A stretch of 18,178 bases of DNA from Baffinella frigidus (taxonomy: Eukaryota; Cryptophyceae; Cryptomonadales; Baffinellaceae), in the NCBI GenBank assembly GCA_026770585.1, contig MU647144.1, positions 12,352-30,529 of the forward strand, in the 5' to 3' direction. How positions within the stretch are numbered: the stretch's first letter is position 1; each line of letters opens with the position of its first letter. A program made the position numbers and the translations under genes. This document shows, piece after piece, positions 16,900 to 18,178 of the stretch. Under the pieces are notes generated by a model, which was given only the letters and a program-made list of their open reading frames with translations, did no database searches and had not been told where the DNA came from.

Positions 16900-18000
16900 C
16901 GCGCGCGCGCGAGAGAGAGAGAGAGCACACAAAGCAGGGGGAAGGTTTCTGGGTTCTCGGCGCGACTTCAAACGTGCCTTGCTTGACCCCTCGAGGATGC
17001 TCCTTGCTCTGATGAGAGAGAGAAAAATCGAGAGAGAGATAGAGAGAAAGAAATGAAGAGAGAGCGAGCGAGAGAGAGAGCGACCTCAAACGTGCCCTGC
17101 TTCACCCCTCGAGGACGGGCCTTGTTTTCTGCCGCACGCCGCTCTTGCGATGCGGATTCCCGGTCATTCGCTTCTCTCGCTGACACCGTCGACTGGTGCG
17201 CCTGCCGTCAACCCCCCACTTAGCAGCCACCGGGGGCTTCACGGATATAGTCCATCTAAACGATCTGTACCAGAATCTTATCCATTGCCCTGGAACCTAA
17301 CCGAATTTTCACCTTGGATTCAAGGCGAAAAGGTCCTCGGTCGCTGCTAAGCGGCAATCGCCAACCGTCATCCACCGCTCCCGCCTACATCGTCTGCACT
17401 ATATTCACAGGGTAACAGACTGAAAGCAGGGCAGTTAAGGCTACGGGGCCTCATTGGCTTCCCTTGCTGACACCGTCACCATCAGGCGCCTCATGTGCCT
17501 GCCCCCAGTTGGCCTGCTGTTCATTCTATTTCTTGTGTTAATTTCATTCCGAAGACCTCGTGTGGATTTGATCCTTGAGAGCTTTGGTGCCAACCGTCAG
17601 TCACCGCTCCCGTCGCCAGCGTCTGAGAAAGCGAGAGGGCGGGGCGAAGGACAGTGGGGGAGAGAGAACCAAGTACGGTAGGCAATCCGTAGGGACATAT
17701 GCGTGTTTCTACGTATATCCGTATGTCTATGCGACCTCGAATTTTGAGACGTCCCCTTGAAATCAAATTCTCGATTAAATTCACCCGTAATTTACTACAC
17801 AAATCCTCACCGTGTAAAATGTCCGGTCTTTTCCCGGACCATAGTCCATCCATCGACGAAATTAGTACCAGGATCGAGATAAACCGAACCCGGTTCAAAG
17901 TTGGAGCTGAGACAGCATGCATGAATACCTGCATGGAGAGTTTGTAGACGCCCGCGCGGATCTTCTCGAAGTTCGGGTTCTCCGTGTTGATGTACGCTAC
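9275..18000 (-). CDS. Dynamin-superfamily GTPase with PH domain, C-terminal part (10 exons)
   Basis: Exons on the minus strand, 5' to 3': 18000-17929, 17192-17085, 16538-16440, 15172-15078, 14463-14359, 13753-13690, 11768-11712, 10497-10438, 10011-9938 and 9365-9275. All introns are GT-AG, all phases agree, and the sum is 825 nt = 274 codons plus TAG. Order of parts: stalk end with AYINTENPNF (family pattern YINT-x-HPDF); PH domain with EWKQYFVKVVDKSMQLY, TIPLE-GCAVSDP and a C-terminal helix with the hallmark Trp (EEAATWSNIF); Arg/Ser linker; GED with LLEHYFRIVQ, DSVPKAIM and ESEDVVRRR. Known: dynamins are membrane-remodelling GTPases that oligomerise through stalk and GED, and the PH domain binds phosphoinositides. 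The stop right after the GED means no Pro-rich domain, as in many non-animal dynamins. The GTPase domain lies outside the window. Expression and actual splice choice are inferred. Confidence 0.85.
9417..9438. promoter_or_regulatory. Heat-shock-element-like string, copy 1
   Basis: GAATGTTCTAGAACATTC gives four alternating GAA/TTC pentamers in perfect spacing, with a TTC-like continuation. A matching string lies at 9548-9569 in the neighbouring duplicate. It is located inside the duplicated terminal-exon region, not at a promoter I can recognise, so a regulatory role is only possible. Confidence 0.3.
9424..9496 (-). pseudogene. Duplicate of exon G4 (G4b), C-terminal half replaced
   Basis: The acceptor CTGAAACAG|G is retained and it reads ESDHVVRRRTELVKLT, then YPESRMF and stop. 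It lacks the ALRQAIAVMRDV end. As the stop and acceptor are intact, it could act as an alternative, truncated last exon. Confidence 0.55.
9565..9631 (-). pseudogene. Duplicate of exon G4 (G4a), internal deletion
   Basis: Acceptor CTGAAAG|G, reads ESEDVALRQAIAVMRDV, then SSRI and stop. The 12-residue middle (VRRRTELVKLTG) is missing. It is the mirror case of G4b, so the copies look like products of unequal exchange. Confidence 0.55.
9685..9918 (-). other. Open frame inside the G3-G4 intron, not assigned
   Basis: A 77-codon minus-strand frame (DSDVYSRGHVQPLQGL ... then a Pro/His/Thr-rich end) between exons G3 and G4. It cannot be read through from G3 because TGA follows LTRY. It could be a retained intronic fragment or unrelated. 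No family recognised. Confidence 0.2.
9938..10011 (-). CDS. Dynamin exon G3: GED middle helix
   Basis: 74 nt, phase 0 to phase 2. Acceptor GAGAGCAG|AAG and donor CACCCG|GTACTG. Encodes KDLYNHLMDAIYLH, DDDAALADLT and two bases of a split Arg codon completed by exon G4. Equivalent to the L-x-x-x-L-Y-x-x-x-L-x-x-x-L segment of the GED. A close copy lies upstream at 10144-10202. Confidence 0.8.
10030..10140 (-). repeat. Tandem 21-bp units in the G3'-G3 intron
   Basis: Four to five units of ACAGGCACTGCTGACGGTAAG type on the minus strand. GACGGTAAG resembles a splice donor and occurs repeatedly. Similar AGATGACGGTAAGACAG segments occur on the plus strand at about 9397 and 9529. Confidence 0.65.
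10144..10202 (-). CDS. Exon G3': duplicate GED exon, possibly mutually exclusive with G3
   Basis: 59 nt, acceptor GGAGTAG|AAG, donor CTCGG|GTCGAC, the same phases (0 to 2) as G3. Encodes KDLCNHLMDDIYLHTDASL. It is five codons shorter. Including both would shift the frame, so only one could be used per protein. The TAG of the acceptor would be an in-frame stop if read through, which supports a splice site there. Confidence 0.55.
10306..10410. repeat. Perfect 31-bp inverted repeat with 43-bp loop
   Basis: 10306-10336 and 10380-10410 are exact complements (AACAAACCGAGCTGTGAATC...). It sits in the intron between exons G2 and G3', 28 bases past the G2 donor. Fold-back element or structured intron hairpin. 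Confidence 0.9.
10438..10497 (-). CDS. Dynamin exon G2: GED DSVPKAIM motif
   Basis: 60 nt, phase 0/0. Acceptor GGCGGCAG|GCG and donor CTCCAG|GTCCCG. Encodes ASVIDSVPKAIM then LMLVNSLQ, matching the near-invariant D-S-V-P-K-A-I-M-x-x-x-V-N signature of the GED. Two decayed copies lie upstream on this strand (10680 and 10826). Confidence 0.88.
10637..10680 (-). pseudogene. Decayed copy of exon G2 (first)
   Basis: After GAAAGCAG| it reads ASVIDPVPKAIT then diverges and has no donor at the expected place. Ser to Pro and Met to Thr changes hit conserved GED positions. Confidence 0.65.
10796..10826 (-). pseudogene. Decayed copy of exon G2 (second)
   Basis: After CGCGGCAG| it reads ASVVGPPSLA; only the first residues and the acceptor are recognisable. 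Confidence 0.4.
10827..11237. other. Intron sequence with short direct repeats
   Basis: Contains two related blocks (GGCCATGTTGGTTTCGGTGCGCGCGATCAAC at about 10936 and a similar block at about 11181) and a fragment of the 128-bp TIR element (CCCGTAGGCCTAACTACCCC at 10869). No exon could be supported. Confidence 0.45.
11238..11365. mobile_element. 128-bp TIR element (second MITE-like family)
   Basis: 11238-11266 and 11337-11365 are 29-bp inverted repeats with one mismatch (CTGAAAACCGGGTAGTT...). One-ended fragments occur at 10869-10896 and 17409-17445. No coding capacity. Confidence 0.8.
11420..11527 (-). repeat. Inverted, shortened relative of the 330-bp dispersed repeat
   Basis: The reverse complement reads ACAGCGGACTTCAAAGGGATTTTGA ... 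GGGACATAAGGGGGGTTCCTACGGACAAGGTAA, matching 8008-8110 in order. Confidence 0.65.
11528..11649. mobile_element. TIR element of about 125 bp (MITE-like), copy d
   Basis: CTACAGGGGTACCTCGCTCAT to ATGAGCGAGGTACGCCTGTAG with a family-typical interior. Inserted in the intron between exons G1 and G2, 63 bases after the G1 donor. Confidence 0.8.
11712..11768 (-). CDS. Dynamin exon G1: start of GED
   Basis: 57 nt, phase 0/0. Acceptor GTATGCAG|GTT and donor GTTCAG|GTCCTC. Encodes VLEAKVLRQLLEHYFRIVQ, equivalent to the E-x-x-x-I-x-x-L-I-x-S-Y-F-x-I-V-R helix that opens the dynamin GED. Part of a tandem duplication of about 280 bp (11741-12226). Confidence 0.85.
11741..12226. repeat. Tandem duplication carrying exon G1
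   Basis: Unit 1 (11741-11985) and unit 2 (12022-12226) share AGAACCTTGGCCTCCAGAACC, CATCAATCAC, AAACGACACCATCAATACAAGC, CACACCCACTCG-type and CGAGGGTTTCGGAT...GGGGCCGGATTCTG blocks in order. Confidence 0.8.
12024..12047 (-). pseudogene. Decayed copy of exon G1
   Basis: After TCCAG| it reads VLEAKVL then a stop; the rest of the exon is absent. Flanking sequence also matches (CATCAATCACT; CGAGGGTTTCGGAT...GGGGCCGGATTCTG at 11943-11978 and 12177-12213). Confidence 0.7.
12361..12503. repeat. 143-bp fold-back element with 29-bp arms
   Basis: 12361-12389 and 12475-12503 are complementary with one mismatch (TCATCTCG...CTGAATCAGTTCC). Inside it is a second palindrome, ATTTAATTAGG-AGG-CCTAATTAAAT. 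It lies in the V-G1 intron. Confidence 0.85.
12561..12671. repeat. 111-bp near-continuous hairpin (54-bp arms)
   Basis: 12561-12614 pairs with 12619-12671 around a CTTT loop. The inner 11 bp (GATCGGGGTCA) are perfect and the outer part has scattered mismatches. Weak pairing continues outside (CCACCAGCC/GGCTAGTGG). It has the shape of a long miRNA-type precursor or a MITE; transcription would come from the dynamin intron. Confidence 0.85.
12722..12752. repeat. 13-bp perfect hairpin
   Basis: CTACTGAACCTCA (12722-12734) and its exact complement (12740-12752) around a CGCTA loop. Confidence 0.85.
12852..12892. repeat. 18-bp hairpin with one mismatch
   Basis: TTGGTCACGTGGCGCCCG (12852-12869) against 12875-12892, loop AAAAG. 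The single mismatch becomes a G-U pair in RNA on one strand. Confidence 0.85.
13099..13304 (-). pseudogene. Third copy of exon V split by an insertion
   Basis: The 5' half of the exon (AGSPSRRAVHL) is at about 13272-13304 and the 3' half (LSLTERE with donor GCGAG|GTGCCT) at 13099-13119. Between them lie about 150 bp with CATACAGT repeats and CCCTTAACCCTGAACCC, the left partner of the inverted repeat described below. Confidence 0.5.
13462..13516 (-). CDS. Duplicate of exon V (V2), splice sites retained
   Basis: 55 nt, acceptor GGAAG|C and donor CGCGAG|GTGCAA in the same phases as exon V. Encodes VGTPSRRAAQSLSPTQRE. It is three codons shorter than exon V, so use of either would keep the frame. 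It may be an alternative exon or a neutral duplicate. Confidence 0.5.
13690..13753 (-). CDS. Dynamin exon V: Ser/Arg linker between PH and GED
   Basis: 64 nt: GCGAG|C completes the split codon, then MGVHGSPSRRAAQSLSLTER and E, phase-0 donor CGCGAG|GTACCA. LTERE leads straight into VLEAKVL of the GED exon, resembling the S-A-R-E-Q region before the GED in Drp1-type dynamins. A CCCTAAA-rich array (13826-13912) lies about 70 bases upstream. The exon is part of a 228-bp unit repeated at 13346-13760. Confidence 0.65.
13826..13912 (+). repeat. Interstitial TTTAGGG-type telomere-like array
   Basis: About a dozen units of GGGTTTAG with variants (GGGTTCAG, GGGTTAAG, GCGTTTAG). On the minus strand it is (CTAAACC)n lying upstream of exon V. 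It suggests a TTTAGGG-type telomere repeat in this organism. Confidence 0.85.
14263..14340 (+). repeat. GA/GAGC microsatellite
   Basis: (GAGAGAGC/GAGC)n block, CT-rich on the dynamin strand, beginning about 20 bases 3' of the exon P donor. Confidence 0.9.
14359..14463 (-). CDS. Dynamin exon P: C-terminal helix of the PH domain
   Basis: 105 nt, one base completing a split codon (GAGCAG|G) then LRFKSAEEAATWSNIFRLMA, DSDVGIHGSSWSSA and a phase-2 donor GCTAG|GTGCCG. The Trp in the last helix is the most conserved PH residue. The (GA)n block 14263-14340 (CT on this strand) begins about 20 bases past the donor, and an (ACAT)n array lies about 75 bases before the acceptor. No duplicate found. Confidence 0.8.
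14537..14658 (+). repeat. (ATGT)n tetranucleotide microsatellite
   Basis: More than 25 ATGT units with a few ATGA and CTGT variants. All frames stay open on both strands for this reason alone. Confidence 0.95.
14660..14960. other. Intron Q-P sequence, no feature recognised
   Basis: Apart from a short duplication (CCTGGTACCTCCGCGTACAAGGGCATTTCAGGGGTACCCTGGTACCTCC, about 14849-14898), nothing supports an exon or RNA here. Confidence 0.35.
14962..15075 (+). repeat. Degenerate TTTCGGG/TTTCAGG array
   Basis: About 14 units of 7-8 bp (GGTTTCAG, GGTTTCGA, GTTTCGTG), ending three bases from the exon Q donor. Related to, but diverged from, the TTTAGGG arrays. Confidence 0.85.
15078..15172 (-). CDS. 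Dynamin exon Q: PH strands 5-6
   Basis: 95 nt, enters in phase 0 (GTATCGCAG|GGG) and leaves in phase 2 (CTACTAG|GTGCCC). Encodes GCAVSDPESGNEVEIRSV, then TEKGWIRSKSEST. It joins exon R to give I-P-L-E-G-C-A-V and the next exon to give SEST-R-LRFKS. After the donor the intron is a TTTCGGG/TTTCAGG-type array (14962-15075). Three partial copies lie upstream on this strand. Confidence 0.75.
15306..15360 (-). pseudogene. Partial duplicate of exon Q (Q3)
   Basis: Reads REVEIRSVPEKGWLRLL: the right half of exon Q only (EVEIRSV-x-EKGW). It sits immediately next to Q2, so together Q2 and Q3 look like two halves of rearranged copies. Confidence 0.55.
15371..15440 (-). pseudogene. Duplicate of exon Q (Q2), out-of-phase acceptor
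   Basis: Reads GFAVSDPEQGSEVEIKSV then CMV. The homologous acceptor position has CAAG shifted by one base, so it would not splice in frame. Closest to Q1, with which it shares TGYATGG after the EVEI-SV segment. Confidence 0.55.
15577..15638 (-). pseudogene. Duplicate of exon Q (Q1), acceptor retained
   Basis: After CACGTAG| it reads GCAVSDPEQGNEVEIRSV and then VCMGIG. The acceptor and phase 0 match exon Q, but the GWIRSK part and the phase-2 donor are absent. It is joined to an imperfect inverted repeat (15504-15527 with 15559-15585). Confidence 0.55.
15639..15960. other. Intron R-Q sequence, no exon supported
   Basis: Contains G-rich tracts (15655-15725) and no repeat shared with the rest of the window. 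Overlapping frames on both strands show no domain. Confidence 0.35.
15964..16029 (-). pseudogene. Partial duplicate of exon R (R1), splice sites retained
   Basis: Reads VTTSEIPAGKSDSSPL then RTIPLE, with the donor CTCGAG|GTCTCC intact and a possible acceptor CGGAG|ATCCCC, both phase 0. Lacks the EWKQYFV strand. The last 14 residues are nearly identical to exon R. It may be a dead duplicate or a short alternative exon. Confidence 0.5.
16291..16356 (-). pseudogene. Partial duplicate of exon R (R2), donor lost
   Basis: Reads VTTSEFPTRKSDSSHLRTISLE-like sequence. From KSDSS onward it matches exon R; upstream it matches only the other duplicate. The position of the GT donor is TT (GAG|TTTGCC), so it is probably non-functional. 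Confidence 0.6.
16440..16538 (-). CDS. Dynamin exon R: PH strands 2-4
   Basis: 99 nt, phase 0/0. Acceptor GTGTCAAG|GGG and donor CTCGAG|GTTGCC. Encodes GEWKQYFVKVVDKSM, QLYSGKSDTSPL and RTIPLE. WKQYFV..., LYS-x-K and P-L-x-x-I-P-L-E are typical PH-domain strands 2 to 4; the codons continue in the next exon as GCAVS, completing the common I-P-L-E-G-C-x-V motif across the junction. A CCCTAAAC-type array (16556-16630, minus sense) directly precedes the acceptor. Two partial copies lie downstream. Confidence 0.8.
16556..16630 (+). repeat. Telomere-like array upstream of exon R
   Basis: Units GTTTAGAG, GTTTAGGG and GTTTCAGG. In dynamin sense it reads CTAAACCC..., ending about 18 bases before the exon R acceptor. 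Confidence 0.85.
16817..16852 (-). CDS. Exon U1: second duplicate PH-entry exon
   Basis: 36 nt, phase 0/0, acceptor AAAGCAAG|GAC behind a (CT)n/(CG)n tract (16860-16925) and donor TTGGAG|GTCGGC. Encodes DQARGVKQGTLE. Same donor context and phase as U and U2. A functional copy or a recent duplicate cannot be told apart here. Confidence 0.45.
16860..17080 (+). repeat. GA/GC microsatellites between copies of exon U
   Basis: (GA)n with an embedded (GC)n at 16860-16925 and mixed GA blocks at 17013-17080. On the minus strand these are (CT)n tracts directly before the acceptors of U1 and U2 and directly after the donor of U. Confidence 0.95.
16967..17008 (-). CDS. Exon U2: duplicate PH-entry exon, possibly alternative
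   Basis: 42 nt, phase 0/0, acceptor CTCTCATCAG|AGC behind a CT tract and donor TTTGAA|GTCGCG. Encodes SKEHPRGVKQGTFE. RGVKQGTFE is identical to exon U at the protein level, while codons differ mainly at third positions (GTC/GTG, CAA/CAG, GAA/GAG), which suggests selection on protein. It may be an alternative or cassette exon. Confidence 0.5.
17085..17192 (-). CDS. Dynamin exon U: stalk-PH linker and first PH strand
   Basis: 108 nt, phase 0/0. Acceptor CGCACCAG|TCG and donor TTTGAG|GTCGCT. Encodes a charged helix (SAREANDRESASQERRAAEN) then KARPRGVKQGTFE, which I read as PH strand beta-1. The intron just after the donor is a CT microsatellite. Two shorter homologues of the 3' part (16967-17008 and 16817-16852) and one decayed homologue of the 5' part (17448-17480) lie nearby. 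The exact acceptor is chosen by phase and could be another AG. Confidence 0.65.
17193..17928. other. Intron S-U content
   Basis: Carries the duplication around 17355-17400 and 17470-17630, the fragment of the 128-bp TIR element (17409-17445), a fragment of the 330-bp repeat (17678-17700), and the decayed exon U copy. No further exon was recognised; a 165-codon minus frame that runs through 17521-18018 is real only in its first 24 codons after the S acceptor. Confidence 0.5.
17448..17480 (-). pseudogene. Decayed copy of the 5' part of dynamin exon U
   Basis: The minus strand reads VSAREANEAP followed by a stop, matching VSAREANDRES at the start of exon U, inside a larger direct duplication (GCTGACACCGTC blocks at 17179 and 17469; CCAACCGTC...CACCGCTCCCG blocks at 17359 and 17590). 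Confidence 0.6.
17929..18000 (-). CDS. Dynamin exon S: end of stalk (YINT motif)
   Basis: 72 nt, phase 0 at both ends. Acceptor CACGAAACAG|GTA and donor ATGCAG|GTATTC. Encodes VAYINTENPNF then EKIRAGVYKLSMQ. The AYINT-x-NP-x-F string is the conserved signature at the C-terminal end of the dynamin stalk before the PH or variable region. Upstream (18018-18178) the intron is a telomere-like CCCCAAACC array on the minus strand. No duplicate of this exon was found. Confidence 0.8.
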
Positions 18001-18017
18001 CTGTTTCGTGTCTCGCA

Positions 18018-18178
18018 TTTGGGGTTTTGGGTTCGGGATGTGGGGTTTGGGGTTTGGGGTTTGGGATGTTGGGTGTGGGGTTTGGGGTTGGGGGTTTGGG
18101 ATGCAGGGTTTGGGGGGGGGGGTGTGAGGTGTGGGTTGTGGGGGGGGGGGTGTGGGGTTTGGGGTTTGGGGTTTGGGG
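18018..18178 (+). repeat. GGGGTTT-type G-rich array at the right edge
   Basis: Units GGGGTTTG with G-runs of up to ten. On the dynamin strand it is a CCCCAAACC-rich tract ending about 18 bases before the exon S acceptor. The array may continue beyond the window. Confidence 0.85.

Noticed and set aside
16697-17089. 130-codon minus-strand frame with SLSLSL runs around the RGVKQGT repeats
   Set aside because: The Ser/Leu runs are CT microsatellites; the coding parts are better explained as separate small exons U2 and U1.
18018-18178. Chromosome end
   Set aside because: The array is irregular, G-run heavy and lies in the intron before exon S; the dynamin gene must continue beyond it.

Overview
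The window looks like nuclear DNA of a eukaryote with a complex (secondary, red-lineage) plastid. A minus-strand reading frame near the left end starts with an ER signal peptide, then an A-A-A|F cleavage motif and an S/T/R/P-rich transit peptide. This bipartite leader with Phe at +1 is known from cryptophytes, heterokonts and related algae. Interstitial TTTAGGG-like arrays, GT-AG introns and many short non-autonomous mobile elements fit an alga. I lean to a cryptophyte, but the sequence alone does not prove it.

Right half (about 9.0-18.0 kb, minus strand): the 3' half of one large split gene for a dynamin-superfamily GTPase. I assembled ten small exons by hand (72, 108, 99, 95, 105, 64, 57, 60, 74 and 91 nt). 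All nine junctions agree in phase and use GT/AG. Together they give 274 codons: the end of the stalk (a YINT-x-NP-x-F motif), a complete pleckstrin-homology (PH) domain, a short Ser/Arg-rich linker, and a complete GTPase effector domain (GED) that ends at a stop with no proline-rich tail. The GTPase domain and most of the stalk lie beyond the right edge.

The striking feature is that eight of the ten exons are accompanied by one or more diverged local copies, often with flanking intron sequence. Some copies are decayed. Others keep the same splice sites and phases (the 36/42/108-nt family at the PH entry, and the 59/74-nt pair in the GED) and could be alternative exons. The introns average about 0.9 kb and hold telomere-like arrays, CT and ACAT microsatellites, inverted repeats and MITE-like elements, several lying against exon borders.

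Left half (0-9 kb): the putative plastid-protein gene (137-773, minus), a possible gene for a two-TM coiled-coil membrane protein (about 4.9-5.7 kb, plus), and mostly repeats. The main family is SINE-like. Long copies (about 2.0, 2.4 and 3.3-3.6 kb) and short copies (5.8, 6.0, 7.0 and 8.9 kb) share a core of about 110 bp containing a small hairpin, and most end in a CCTAAAGGA-type tail. There are also a family of about 125 bp with long terminal inverted repeats (four copies), a 309-bp element with 23-bp perfect terminal repeats, a 76-bp palindrome, a strongly A/C-biased 290-bp block and several tandem duplications. No rRNA, tRNA, CRISPR array or bacterial-style operon was seen.
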